DNA of 64,000 bases, from contig OX438747.1 in NCBI GenBank assembly GCA_949316235.1, forward strand, positions 930,501 to 994,500. The letters run 5' to 3'. The translations under genes and the position numbers were made by a program. The notes under the pieces are model-generated. The model did not search any database, was not told the DNA's origin, and saw only the letters and a program-made list of their open reading frames with translations. Of this stretch, positions 24,640-36,640 are shown piece by piece (position 1 is the first letter of the stretch; every line of letters starts with the position of its first letter). The stretch is from Oegoconia quadripuncta. Its lineage: Eukaryota > Arthropoda > Insecta > Lepidoptera > Autostichidae.

Positions 24640-24850
24640 AGATAGATAGATAGATCAAACCTTTATTTGTTTCCACAGTCACACACATACATTTAGCTTA
24701 TACATATTGATACACAGATAAGGTAACACATCAACAACAATAACATAATATTGTAACACTAACGCATGTTAGTGTATTAGATTGCTTATTGAGCAAAACA
24801 CTGATTTTCAGCTATCCCCTAAGGAGCAGAGCAACTTGAAACCTAAACCA
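24640..24850 (-). mobile_element. GATA-tailed LINE 3' fragment
   Basis: It starts with (TAGA)n, then AACCTTTATTTGTTTCC. It shares an AACACTGATTTTCAG-like segment with 59275-59300. No coding part is present. Confidence 0.5.
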
Positions 24851-25238
24851 GAGGACATTGTACATTTATACTCGATGGCGTTGTAACGAATCGCTCTTCT
24901 TATTTGAAATAAGCCTCACTGGGAGTTGAATCCGCGACCTCCGTTTCACAAACCCTAACTTACACTATGAATACAACAATCGAATAAATTCATTTCAGCA
25001 CTTCCAATAAAGCCATCGGAAATCGCGGGCGCATTGTAATTAGATCGCGCAATAAGGAAGTACTACAGTCCCCATAGTATGGACGAGGCGAGTTATATCA
25101 TTGATCGGCGAGCGGGTCCCGCCCGATCAACGACATGAAACGAATTCCGGAAAATTTCGAACACTAAAATAGCGTAAAAGGACATGAATACACGTCCTAT
25201 GTACAAAAAGTTCAACTACAATAATACCAGTGTGCGAA

Positions 25239-25414
25239 GTGTGAGTTTTGTCTCGTTTTTTAACTTTACCATCGCGTTCGCGTTTACGAAAAAAGTCCCT
25301 ATGAAAAAAAATCGTTTTGCCAACTATCCGCTTGAGGCGCTGCACATTTCTCCATACAAATCGTCACGTAAACGTGAACGCGGTAGTAAAGTTAAGTCGA
25401 AACAAAACTCACAC
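25239..25414. mobile_element. MITE with GTGTGAGTTTTG ends
   Basis: 176 bp with inverted arms of about 50 bp at roughly 80% identity. The left arm starts GTGTGAGTTTTGTCTCG and continues through ACTTTACCATCGCGTTCGCG. No duplication was identified. It is non-coding despite open frames. Confidence 0.65.
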
Positions 25415-26224
25415 TCCGCCCTCAGACAATCACAGACTTCAATAAGGAACCTAACCGATATGCTCTGGGCAGCACAGTTTCTGTAAAAGTAGAAAGGTCT
25501 GCCATGGTAACCATCCTCTTATAGGCATTCACTGAATAGCTTACGACATATATAAATCAATAATTGCGGACTGTATGAAACGTGGCATCGCTGCAATTGT
25601 ATAGGAATAACTATTAATATTTAAAAATCAAAAAACCCGAGCATATTTTGTAGTTTGCGGACGCCATGTTGCATTTTTACCATAAATTGTACTTCCAAAT
25701 TGGTCAAGCCGTTTATGCTACGTCAAAGAAACGGACATACATACATACTATGTCGACGACTTTCGTTCTTCTACTGATTTCCTTATTCCTGGTTCGGTCA
25801 AGCATTGCCGCCTCCATAGCTCGCCATAAATAACATAACAAGTTTTTTTTTTCACATTTTCAACTGCCACCGAGTTTCTAGTTCACACATGTCTGGCGAG
25901 CGAACAGTTCGTGCGAACTATTAAAGGAAATTAATAGTCCATCAAAAGCCCATCACTACCTACGGGAGCTTCGACCTCATTCAGTTGTTTACGATACGCG
26001 AACCCGACGGACCGACTTTCTGTTCATCGTTCCTTATATACATGCCCTGCACCAGCGCACACCTTCTCCATGTGAAGTGACATTTAATATGGTGTATCTG
26101 TCGTCGGCAGACGATTAGCTATTCCATTGAAAGCCATACAATCATATAGTAATAGATATATTATTGTTATTCTTTTCTTTTTTGCTTATATTTGTTATTT
26201 TAATCTCTTACTCTTAACAAAGGG

Positions 26225-27135
26225 GTTTCGCCCTTTGACACAAGTATCCCAATACTTACAAGGAAGTCTCAACCATGTCTCGGACTATTAGGCGTGGGGA
26301 GGGATTCCACCCGTATGTAGTTAACATACCTAACATTCGCACTAAGCGGTTAGACTCTTCATCTCTTCAACAAATGACGACGCATTCAATCGGCAACTGA
26401 GAAACTTTTTGTTGGAAAATGAATTTTATTCTATTAAAGAGTATATGGATATGACATTTTCATAACCTCCTGACATGCTTTCTATTTTAATATATTTACT
26501 TTAACTTGTATTAAACTATTATTTGACAAAGGTGATTATGGCATATCAATAATCTCATGACATGGTTATATTTTATTTTGTTTTATTTCATTATGATTAT
26601 CTTATTTTATTTTATTTCATTATTTGTTTTTATTTTATTTTAGTTTTGTTTTATTTCATTATTCAAAAATAGTATGACGTTGACGTAACAATGGTTACAT
26701 ACTTATACTTTATTAATTAATTTTGACATAGTTACATATAATAATATGTAGATGCTAAATTTCTATCTTATTTTGTTCATTTTGTGACTAAACAAATAAT
26801 CTAGTAATGTAATGTATGTGTATAGTTATTGTTTTATGTTTGACAATCACTTTTACTTTAAAAATCATAAATTTACGAAACTGTATGTGTGACTTAATAT
26901 TGTAAAAGTGAACTAAATAAATCTATCTAATCATTCATAATGCGAATAGCCAAGGCATGGAACTCCCTTCCGGCGTCAATCTTTCCTGAATCCTACAACT
27001 TTGGGATCTTCAAGAGCAGGGTGAATAGGCATCTAGTGAGATCGCGTGCTCCACTGGGAGTTTATCTTCGGCTACATTGTCACTTTCCATCACGTGAGAT
27101 TGTGGTCAAACGTGTATCCAGTTAATCATAAAAAA
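26225..27135 (+). mobile_element. LINE 3' end interrupted by another LINE
   Basis: The left part ends in the TTAACATACCTAACATTCGC...GACTCTTC segment. The right part (from about 26933) continues with ATAATGCGAATAGCCAAGG and encodes AKAWNSLPASIFPESYN and FKSRVNRHL, typical of a Jockey/CR1-like ORF end. The insert is 26361-26932. Confidence 0.75.
26361..26932 (+). mobile_element. Nested LINE 3' end, copy 2 of the 400-bp UTR family
   Basis: It begins with an ORF end encoding NRQLRNFLLENEFYSIKEY, then carries the same 3' UTR as 22190-22600. TTCAT precedes the insert and recurs after it, a possible short target duplication. Confidence 0.7.
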
Positions 27136-27523
27136 AAAAATATTCTCGACATGAATGAACAATTGTTGAATTTGAAAGGCGGATAGTTATGTATGGTGGA
27201 CAGTTCCCAGAGAGGAGCTGCATTGCGATATACCCATCTAACCAACTTAACCAACCCACTCTGACCACCAGCTTTCTGTAAAATCGGAAATAATCTGCTA
27301 TTTTTGGGTTCCGTATTTGAAAATTTTTCATAATAATTATTTACCAAAAAATGCTTGTAATGTGGTCATTATATTGACAACCTTCTTTGAGCAAACTCGA
27401 CTTTTCCTCGCTAATGGAATAGACATCAACAAAGTTGTATGGAATGAAGTATAGTTCGGGCTAATAAAAAACATAATACCTTTATTTAAAATACTAATGT
27501 ATTTGAAATAAAGCAAGTATTCC

Positions 27524-27612
27524 ACCGGGTCAGTACGCTTCCACCTTCGACCTCATCTTCACTTAACATCAGGTGTGATTGAGGTCAAGTGCCAACCGTT
27601 GTGCATAAAAAA
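27524..27612 (+). mobile_element. SINE family A tail
   Basis: 3' 90 bp only, from GGGTCAGTACGCTTCCACC to the A-run. Confidence 0.7.
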
Positions 27613-27670
27613 AAAGTATGTTTTTTGACATTTCCAATCCAATGTTCACCCCAGCATACATAACGATATA

Positions 27671-28568
27671 CAGGGCGTCCCAAAGTTATGGGACATGAAG
27701 GGGAAGTACCTTAAATATCGCAGATAGTGAATTTTGCTCAAAGAAGACTTTATGTTATTTTTAAAAGTTAGTAATTCTGCATTCATAGATTTTCTAAAAA
27801 TTATTTGCTTCGGCTGGGAATCGAACCGACTCAAATGTGAAAAAAAAAACACCCTACTTTTATGATGCCAATCGAAAGAATAGCTAAAAAATAATAACTC
27901 TGCCTAAGTAACATAGTATTTTAAAAGAAAGGAACAACGTGAAATTAATCATTTTAATCAAATAAAAAACATTTAAAAATATCACTTCTTTTTAAAATAT
28001 CTTAAAAAGTATGCATTCAAACAAACGCTGTCATAAACTGTTCCATTTTCAAATTATAAATTATTTATTTTTGTTTTTAATTTGCCTTCTGTCTAGCTTA
28101 CAGAGGACGTATTGAAATACAAGTTTTATCATTTCATCTACACGTGCACTTATAATAAGGAAAACTATGTTAGTACCTATTTTATGAAGTGGGTACTTAT
28201 TTACGAATAATCAATGCTATCTTTGGAATGATAATATCGCTACTTTTCGAACGTCGTCGGCAATAAATAACTTTCTTGAAATTTGACTCAATCATTTTAT
28301 GTTGTTCCTTTCTTTTAAAATACTATGTTACTTAGGCAGAGTTATTATTTTTTAGCTATTCTTTCGATTGGCATCATAAAAGTAGGGTGTTTTTTTTTTC
28401 ACATTTAAGTCGGTTCGATTCCCAGCCGAAGCAAGTAATTTTTAGAAAATCTATGAATGCAGAATTACTAACTTTTAAAAATAACATAAAGTCTTCTTTG
28501 AGCAAAATTCACTATCTACGATATTTAAGGTACTTCCCCTTCATGTCCCATAACTTTGGGACGCCCTG
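27671..28568. mobile_element. Non-autonomous mariner-type element with about 270-bp TIRs
   Basis: The ends CAGGGCGTCCCAAAGTTATG and their inverse are flanked by TA at 27669-27670 and 28569-28570. The arms are nearly identical to those of the element at 44992-45994. The interior keeps a short reverse-oriented scrap of the transposase region (the CGACGTTCGAAAAG segment is seen inverted near 28235-28260), so this is an internal-deletion derivative with rearranged core. Confidence 0.85.
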
Positions 28569-28743
28569 TATAGGCAATTGAATGTATATGCTGCCTACGA
28601 TATTTCTATTATCTACTGATATAGATAAGATATGTACGTTATCTTGAATAATCAATATAAATAATGTTGGTAGGTACAAATCTGAAATTACATCCAACTT
28701 GCAAGTAATATTTATTGTTTTCAACTTATACTTACAGCAAGAC

Positions 28744-28808
28744 CATCATCATCAATCATCATCATCACCCTGTAAACATCCCACTGCAGGGATATAGGCC
28801 TTCACTCG
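28744..28808 (+). mobile_element. SINE family D 5' fragment
   Basis: (ATC)n followed by AACATCCCACTGCAGGG, as at the start of the copy at 9144. Confidence 0.5.
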
Positions 28809-29689
28809 TATAGCAAGACCATACATGCAAGTATTGGGTCTTTACCTATGAAATCGGAGTCTTTTCTTCGTTAATCATATGTATACCAATTCCTGCGATT
28901 TTCAAAGCTATATCCAAATTTGTTTGTTATTTGGAAAATGGAATATTATTTCAAGGTTTCACATGAAATATTTTTTTAATTTCTGGGCTAAATCAAATAA
29001 TAAAAAAAATTTGAACAGAGCTCTTTTCATGTGCTTCCCATAATCATTTCTTAGATTCGCTGAGACTTTTATAAAGCGGTTACTTTTGAAAATTAACACT
29101 GCCAATACTTAACTTAATGTTATCCGATAATACACACAAAGTTTAACTAAATTTGGATTTTCCGTTCTCAAAAAAAAAAAAAATCAAAAATATTTGTATG
29201 GAGAAAACAGTCTTAATGAAATTCTTCATACAAAACGCCAATTTCATAGGTAAGGACCTAATATTACCTATAAATACGATAGTTTCAATGTTTGTTTGTT
29301 GCTATACATATAGGACTTAAGAAGGTATTACAAATCTAAAGTTCTTTAATATTTAATTGACGTGAAATTATCACGCAACAAATTTAATTTAGCGGTTTTC
29401 TTTACACAACTATTACGTTGCTAACTACATATTTAAGTTTGTCAGTTTAAAAACTTGTCATTGGTGATGTTAGGCAGGTAAGGAACGCTCAGCGGCTCGA
29501 GACCTACTCGCACTTGGCCGTTTAACAATTAGAAGCTATACAGACACATTAGTTTCCCTAAGACAATAAACGCTGTTTCAGCGCCACAAAGACAACGCAA
29601 TCTGCTTCAGTCCATCATGTAGGCAGCCGTGACGACGTGCAATCCGATGAACGAATTTTTGATAAATACTTGGCTATTGTTATACTGAA

Positions 29690-30300
29690 TGGAATAGCTA
29701 AGGGAACAATAAGTATCGTGTCTCCACAAATACAATACACGCACTTGTTGAACAGAATAGGTGTATAAGTTTAAGGAAATTAATATCTTAACAATGGCAT
29801 CTCAATACATTTATGAGAATTTGTTATATGCAAAAAAAATATATAACCTTATTCGCTAAAAATAGTGACAGGTACAATGTTAATACAAGGAATAAGAACC
29901 AGTTATCTATTTATGTTAGCCGACTTCACAAAGTTAGTAAATCCTTCGAATGGCAATGTATACGCTTTTATAATAAGGTTCCAGTAGACATTCAAAATAT
30001 GCCTTTAAATAAATTTAAAGCAATCATAAAACAGAAATTATTAACAAAAGGCTATTATAAAATCATTGACTATTTGAATGATAAGCAAGCATGGACATAG
30101 CTGTCTTATTATTCATATAATTATCAAATCGCAACCTATAATCTGTTTAAAAGAGCAACCCTAGAGTTTCTTGCTCGTTCTTCTCTGGGGAGTCAGCTTT
30201 GTGAATGAGCAGTAAATTTAAACTACAATGTAATATTAATAGTGACGTTTTCAAGTGATAATTTTATCCCATGAAATAAAATATTTTGATTTGATTTGAT
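29690..30300 (+). mobile_element. LINE ORF2 C-terminus and 3' UTR
   Basis: Encodes VNTRNKNQLS, HKVSKSFEWQCIRFYNKVPV, LNKFKAIIKQKL and YYKIIDYLNDKQ before the stop at 30100. The 3' UTR ends in TTTGATTTGATTTG, a short-unit tail typical of these LINEs. It is the same family as 2838-3400, with a frame break near 29815 relative to that copy. Confidence 0.72.
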
Positions 30301-30493
30301 TTGGTATGTCGTTAACATTTTATTAGTTGTACATAAGTTTCAAATGCAAGAGAGAGTTCATTTAATTATCGATGAGTAACTGCATCGATTGACATAAAAT
30401 TTTGTCACAAGTGTTGTAAATTGGAACCCGTCAAAGGAACTAACATTTTTTAATACAATCATATAAATTTTGTTTATATTTCGACGTTTATGT

Positions 30494-30837
30494 TTAGACG
30501 ACCTGTTTGGTGTAGTGGTTAACAACTCCGACCACTATACCAAAAGGTTGCGGGTTCGAATCCCGCTAGGGGCATATGTTTGTGTGATGAATACGGACAT
30601 GTGTACCTGAGTTATGGATGTTTTGATTTTTAATATTAAATTTTTTTTTTTTTAAATATTTCGGACACTTACACCAATCATCTAGTCCCAAACTAAGCAA
30701 TTTAAGCAATAATAAGTATTTATTTACAAAAAAAAAATGTATTTATGTAGTATATGAACCATCTGGTAACCACAACACAAGCCTATAGTTGCTTACTGTG
30801 GAACTAGATGGCGCTGTGTGTATGTCTAAGGATATTA
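30494..30837 (+). mobile_element. SINE family B with family C fragment inside
   Basis: The full head (GACGACCTGTTTGGTGTAG, then the B box) is followed by the middle to about 30640. A minus-strand family C tail is at 30648-30718, and the family B tail ends at GATGGCGCTGTGTG. It lies just outside the left end of the proposed giant element. Confidence 0.72.
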
Positions 30838-30874
30838 AAAAAAAAAAAAATTAGGACATTAATGACGCCACCCA

Positions 30875-30886
30875 CACTGAGAAAAA
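30875..30886 (+). repeat. Left terminal inverted repeat, CACTGAGAAAAA
   Basis: Twelve bases matching the inverted right end at 54571-54582. The start CACTG is close to the CACTA consensus of the superfamily. Confidence 0.5.
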
Positions 30887-31479
30887 TACTATCATGACTA
30901 CAAACGCATTACTACTGTCTTTGCATCTTAGTGCGTAATCTAGACTCGGAAACAGTAATTTTGTTACTACTTACGTATTAACGTTTAATAATACAAATAC
31001 GCTTATAGTAAACACCATTCTTTGTAATGATATTATAATAAAGACAGTACAAAGTTTCTGAGTCTTTATTAATGTGGTTTCCTCTAAAATCAATAAGTGT
31101 TAATTAGTCCGAATCTATATAACCTGCATCCGTGAAGAAGACTGTGCACGCTTCATTTATTTAAAGACTACGCACCAAGAACGTACATATTTCGCTACCT
31201 TCTAGGTACGTATATAGAGACTTGTGAAGTTATGTATGTTTCGATATGGTTGTAGGAATAAGGTTTGTTATTGATTATAGTGCAAAACTCCTTTGATTGA
31301 TGTCCGTCCACGATTGAAATTAATGAACAACAATTTCGGGACGAGCTAAATTTGATGGCGCGGCTAACGAAATACAGACATATACAGAAATATACTTTTA
31401 TGAGTTTAAAACAATAGGCAACTCGCTCTGCAGAATTGCTAAGATTTCCCGTTAGGCGTTTGCATAGCCGCTGCCTTAC

Positions 31480-32880
31480 TAAAGACTTGAATGCATTACC
31501 AGAGAGTTGAATGCATTACCAAAGAAGTACGCGGCGGTGATTACTTTCCATCAGGTGACCCGCATGCTCGTTTGCAGCTCTCTCATATAAATAAAAAAAA
31601 AAAAAACGCATTACCAGAGAGTTGAATGCACTACCGAAGATGTGCATGCACTAACAAGTTTGACCAACTGTATCGCCTGCATTACAAACGACTACTATGC
31701 ATTACCAGAGAATTGAATGCATTACCAAAGAGGTGCATGCATTAACAAGTTTGACCAACTGTATCGTCTGCATTACAAAAGACTAGTACACCTTACCTGA
31801 GTTGAATACATTTTCAAAGAGATGCATGCATTACCAAGTTTGAAAAACTGTATCGTATGCATTACAGAAGACTAGTACGCATTACCAGAGAGTTGAATGC
31901 ATTACCAAAGAGATGTATGCATTAACAAGTTTGACCAACTGTATCGTCTGCATTACAAAAGACTAGGACGCATTACCAGAGAGTTAAATGCATTACCAAA
32001 GAGGTGCATGCATTAACAAGTTTGGCCAACTGTATCGTCTGCTTTACAAAAGACTAGTACACATTACCTGAGTTGAATACATTTTCAAAGAGATGCATGC
32101 ATTAACAAGTTTGAAAAACTGTATCGTATGCATTACAGAAGACTAGTACGCATTACCAGAGAGTTGAATGCATTACCAAAGAGGTGCATGCATTAACAAG
32201 TTTGACCAACTGTATCGTCGGCATTACAAAAGACTAGGACGCATTACCAGAGAGTTAAATGCATTACCAAAGAGGTGCATGCATTAACAAGTTTAGCCAA
32301 CTGTATCGTCTGCTTTACAAAAGACTAGTACACATTATCTGAGTTGAATACATTTTTAAAGAGATGCATGCATTAACAAGTTTGAAAAACTGTATCGTAT
32401 GCATTACAGAAGACTAGTACGCATTACCAGAGAGTTGAATGCATTACCAAAGAGGTGCATGCATTAACAAGTTTGACCAACTGTATCGTCGGCATTACAA
32501 AAGACTAGGACGCATTACCAGAGAGTTAAATGCATTACCAAAGAGGTGCATGCATTAACAAGTTTGGCCAACTGTATCGTCTGCTTTACAAAAGACTAGT
32601 ACACATTACCTGAGTTGAATACATTTTTAAAGAGATGCATGCATTAACAAGTTTGAAAAACTGTATCGTATGCATTACAGAAGACTAGTACGCATTACCA
32701 GAGAGTTGAATGCATTACCAAAGAGGTGCATGCATTAACAAATTTGACCAATTGTATCGTCTGCATTACTAAAGACTAGACTGCATTACCAGAGAGTTGA
32801 ATGCATTAACAAGGTTGTCGACCTGTATCGTCTGTATTACAAAATACTAGTATGCATTACCAGAGAGTTGAACGCATCAA
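31480..32880. repeat. GCATTA-rich 91-bp satellite, left side
   Basis: About 15 units of roughly 91 bp with the order GCATTACCAGAGAGTTGAAT, GCATTACCAAAGAGGTGCAT, GCATTAACAAGTTTGACC, then CTGTATCGTCTGCATTAC. Sub-units around GCATTA recur every 20-30 bp. Units alternate between a few variants (TTTGACC, TTTGGCC, TTTGAAA), giving a higher-order period of about three units. A LINE 3' end interrupts it at 31530-31606. It may serve as the left subterminal array of the giant element. Confidence 0.85.
31530..31606 (+). mobile_element. LINE 3' end inserted in the left satellite
   Basis: The GGCGGTGATTACTTTCC to ATGCTCGTTTGCAGC segment plus A-run is the same 3' terminus as at 11100-11170 (inverted) and 56100-56180. 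ACGC occurs on both sides. Confidence 0.7.
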
Positions 32881-32899
32881 ATAAGGTCTTGAGTATAAG

Positions 32900-33400
32900 T
32901 ATGTACATTCATGTTTTTGTTTAAATACTACATATTAAAAAACGATACGAAATTTTGTTTTTGGGCCTCCCCAAGTGCTCAGGAACTCAGTATTAGGCTG
33001 GGAATAGATTTCCAATTATTCGGATTATTCCGATTAGTCGGATTCGATAGTCTGATCAGACCATCGGAAGGTACTCGTGCCACACATTTGTTTGAATACT
33101 CAATACACATGATCCGATGGTCGCATGGGACGTCCGAGTTGAAAAACAGCGCTAGGTGTTTACGATTTTATTGCCAGTCCGATTATCGAAATGTGGCAAC
33201 CAGGATCGCAATTAAAGGAAACATAATGACTCGTGCTATGCGTATAATGAGAGCGAATGAAGCGGTGCAATTACTTATATACTAAAGTTACATAAGGCGG
33301 AGGTGCGTCACACACTACAATCTGAAGGCACGATCTGCATAGAGACAAAATAGACGTCCAATTCCTCCCTCCGACTTGCGAGTCGACTGTTTTGTTTTAA
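32900..33400. other. Unassigned stretch with a 124-codon frame
   Basis: The plus frame at 32911-33285 ends TRAMRIMRANEAVQLLIY. I recognise no family. It may be part of the core of the giant element or a separate insertion. Confidence 0.3.
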
Positions 33401-35060
33401 GTAGGAATTACTCTCGGTAAGGGCGAAGTGCGCCCTCCCCGGAGGGCCCCGTCAAGTCTCGCACCGCGGATCAGTGGCGCCGCGGCCCTCCAACCCTCCT
33501 CACTCGCCAGCATGGCCGCGACCAATGCTGGCGGGGACAGATCTCGTCCGATCCCGACGACCAGGTCTCTGTCAGGTGTGCTGGACGGAGTCCAGGTTCC
33601 ACGTGCAGTGGTGGCATCGTGCCGTCTCCGAGTATCTGAGTCAACCTGTAGGTGACGCAGCCTTTCCTCCCCATCCATGCTTCGAAGTTCGGCAGAACGG
33701 CTCTGACGGCGCGTTGGCGGGCGCAGCCTGGTATAACAAGGCGCTCCTGCCAGAGCGTCAGCGCTCGTCGGTGTGCGTTCTGCCGCAGCATTTCGAGCTC
33801 TCGGTCCGGCGCGACCCCCTCGGCGTTCCGGCCGACAGAGCGGATGCGATCGTAGACCGCCGCATCCATGTCGGCCAGGATGTCGAAGGGTCGAGTCCGC
33901 GCCAGGACCGTCGCCGCCTCGTGCGACATCGTATGGTAGCCTCGTACGATCCGAATGGCCATCAGCCGCTGCAGGCTCGCAAGGAGAGCTCTGCAGCGGG
34001 AGGACCTCGCCAGGGCGTTGGACCAGACTGGGGCCCCGTACCCCGTAGACCGTGGGGCCATGGATCGCACGACGCCACCGTAGAGGCGGCGAACTTCCTC
34101 CCGCGGTCCCCCGAGATTAGGTAGCAGGCGGTGCAACGCGCCCACTACCTTCCGTACTCGGGGGACCAGACGCTGGAAAGGCTCTTCGAAGCCCCATCGG
34201 CTGTCCAGGGTAAAGCCCAGGTACTTGATGCACCGGCCCACCTGGACTTATAAGAATAAAGAATAAGAATAAGAATCGTTTATTTGACCCATTTAGCGAC
34301 ACACATATTATTTTTACATAAAGTTTGAAAATATACTGTGTGGCCGAGGTGACTTCAGCGTCACCTACCCGGAGTCGCGAGCTAGGTGGTTGCCGGCCTC
34401 GACGGAGGCCGTGGAACCATAGCGCCTCGGTCTTGTGAGGCGCTACCTCCAGGCCCAGCTCGCGGATCTTCCCGACGACACATGCCACGCCAAGTTCAGC
34501 GAGCCGAAGCACCTCCTCGAAGTCGGCCCCCCGGCCACCACCAGGGTGTCGTCTGTCGACAGACAGGCCGGAGGGGAGACTGATGCGAAGGACCGCATCG
34601 TATGCGAGGTTCCACAAGCTAGTAGCTGCCTCAATCTGTTTCCCAGGATAGCCAGTGCCAACACCAGCGCCTTACCCGGGATTTCATCGGGTCCAGGCGC
34701 GGTGTTTCGGGAGGCGAGCCGCCGCACGGCCCGGTCCAGCTCATCCTCCGTTACCTCGCGGTCGTCGGACCAGGGATCCCGGTCCGACCGCGACGGAGGG
34801 TTCGAGGGACTATCCTGGACCCTTGGGAAGAGCGCATCCACCACTCTTCCCACGAAGTCGGGCTCCAGGGTCTCCGTCAACGGAGGGACCCACGGTCTGA
34901 GCTTGCGAGGCGAGGCCGCAGTTAGGGAAGATGTAACAGCCCACCATGGCCGTGGAACCCCATTCCACGGCCACGAATCCCATCCCGCTCCCCAGGAGGG
35001 AGCCGGACAGATACCTAGTCTCGATTTCATCGCCACTGAGGACATCTGACCACTGTCTGG
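33400..35060 (-). mobile_element. R1-like LINE, degenerate ORF2
   Basis: GC-rich minus-strand relic. In order from the right: RDPWSDDREVTEDELDRAV and RNTAPGPDEIPGKAL (finger region of the reverse transcriptase), then TDDTLVVAGG, then APHKTEALWFHG, KYLGFTLDSRWGFEE and GAPVWSN...RLMAIRIVRGYHTMS...AATVLARTRPFDILADM. This is the R1-type order. Several frameshifts break it. The catalytic YADD is STDD here, with residues missing just before it. The 5' end is truncated near 35060. A short LINE tail is inserted at about 34247-34340. Confidence 0.85.
34247..34340 (-). mobile_element. LINE 3' tail inserted in the R1-like copy
   Basis: (AAGAAT)n followed by CGTTTATTTGACCCATTTAG interrupts the GC-rich R1 coding DNA with AT-rich sequence. 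The reading frame resumes on the other side at the KYLGFTLD segment. Confidence 0.65.
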
Positions 35061-35299
35061 TGAAATCTGTATCTATAACTACTCTCCTGAACTAAGTACC
35101 AAAGGTACCAGACGAGTATGGAGATACAAGTCAGCCGAATGGGACGAGATGCCTGACTTCTTTGCATCTTATCCTTGGCGGCAGGCATGATTTTCTTCGG
35201 ACAATCCGTCGAGCTGCGCGATAGCCATTACCGTCTCACACCTCTATGGAGCTTGGGTTAACCTATAGCATAGCGCGTATATATAGTATAGCGCGATAA

Positions 35300-36310
35300 C
35301 CAGTGCCCAAAAAGGGTAGTCGGGCGGACCCGGCTAACTACAGACCCATAGCAATTACCTCCATACTCGCCATCCTCGTCAAATTCAATGCCACCAAAAC
35401 ACAGGCGTGTGTGTTCACCAGCAAACGCACTCCATTCCACCTGACTCTGACTTTCCGAGATGTATCCATACCAATATCTGACCATCTCCATCTTTTGAGT
35501 CTGGAGTTAACCTCCAACCTAAATTTTGGATGCTCCATAGAATCGAACGCTAAAACAGCAGCTAAGAAGCTTGGTATTCTCCTTAAGGTCAGACGGTATT
35601 TCATGCCGAAACAACTTTTGGTACTTTACCATGCTCAGGTCCGCTCGTGCATGAAATACTGCTGTCACCTCTGGGATGGTTCAGCCAAGTACCAGCTGGC
35701 TGCACTCGATTATGTGGAACGACGCGCCAAAAGACTCATTGGTGACCACTCGATGACTGACACTTACAGGGCCTCGAACACCGTCACAAGGTCGCCTGTC
35801 TCTCGGTGCATTTCGGTGAGTGCGTATTGGAATTGCACAATCTTATTCCACCATCGCCATTTTATCTTCGAACTACTAGGCGTGGAGACGGATTCCACCC
35901 GTATGTAGTTGACATACCGAACATTTTCCTAAATTAGAAAAATTTATTTGCTTGTCAATTTGTTCTTTGACATATACCTAAGTTGACTGGAAGAGATCCC
36001 TATATGGGACAAGTCCGCCTTTGTACTTAAATTCAAGCTAGTTACAGTAACTTTGTAGTTTTATAAAGAACAATAAAGCGTTTACAAACAAACATTCGCA
36101 CTAAGCGGTTCGACTCTTCTTTCATAATTCGAACAGCCAGGGCATGGAACTCCCTTCCCGCGTCGATCTTTGCTGAATTCTAAAACCTTGGGATCTCCAA
36201 GTGCAGGGTGAATAGGCATCTACTGAGATCGCGTGCTTCATCATCGGCCATATCGTCACTTTCCATCAGGTAAGATTGTGGTCAAACGCGTATCCAGTTA
36301 ATCATAAAAA
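35300..36310 (+). mobile_element. Jockey/CR1-like LINE ORF2 relic with nested insert
   Basis: Encodes PKKGSRADPANYRPIAITS, then jumps to LVKFNATKTQACVF, so the catalytic core of the reverse transcriptase is deleted. It continues with KKLGILLKVRRYF, QVRSCMKYCCHLWDGSAKYQ and VERRAKRLIGD. After 35934 a 160-bp LINE tail is inserted (to about 36093, flanked by AACATT on both sides). The host element then resumes with ATTCGCACTAAGCGG and ends near 36310. Confidence 0.8.
35935..36093 (+). mobile_element. LINE 3' tail nested in the Jockey/CR1-like copy
   Basis: Contains AAGTTGACTGGAAGAGATCC and ends ...AATAAAGCGTTTACAAAC. AACATT occurs on both sides, as expected of a target-site duplication. Confidence 0.65.
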
Positions 36311-36349
36311 AAAAAGTTCTGTACTTATATCCTTAGACAAAAAATACGT

Positions 36350-36640
36350 AAGTAGTGTCCGCTGCATTACCAAAGACTAAAATTCGTTAAAAAGTACCCG
36401 CAGTATGTATGTAATGTACTTTGATCTATCTCTAATGTATCCGCTACATTACTAATGACTTCTATGCATCCGATCAAATTCTGTACCATCCATATACAAA
36501 AAATGCGTACCTACTGTGTCCGCTGCATTGTCAAAGACTAAAATGCATTAAAAAGTACACGAAGAATGTATGTAATGCGCTTTGATCTATCTCTAAATGA
36601 GTTCTATGCATTACCAAAGACAATATTTACTCTCTTCCAT
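36350..36640. repeat. Two copies of a roughly 163-bp GCATTAC repeat
   Basis: GTGTCCGCTGCATTACCAAA and its near copy lie near 36355 and 36518. GCATTACCAAAGAC is shared with the satellite at 31480-32880, so the two blocks are probably one array separated by the LINE insertions at 33400-36310. Confidence 0.6.

Noticed and set aside
24426..24641. Gene encoding a 71-aa protein
   Set aside because: No recognisable family, no splice or promoter context, and ordinary length for a chance frame.
27646..27852. A conserved small protein repeated at four places (here, 28387, 44985, 45813)
   Set aside because: All four are the same terminal inverted repeat of the mariner-type elements read in one direction. 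Conservation comes from the TIR, not from coding.
33428..34124. Plus-strand genes over the R1-like copy
   Set aside because: They are shadows of the GC-rich minus-strand ORF2.
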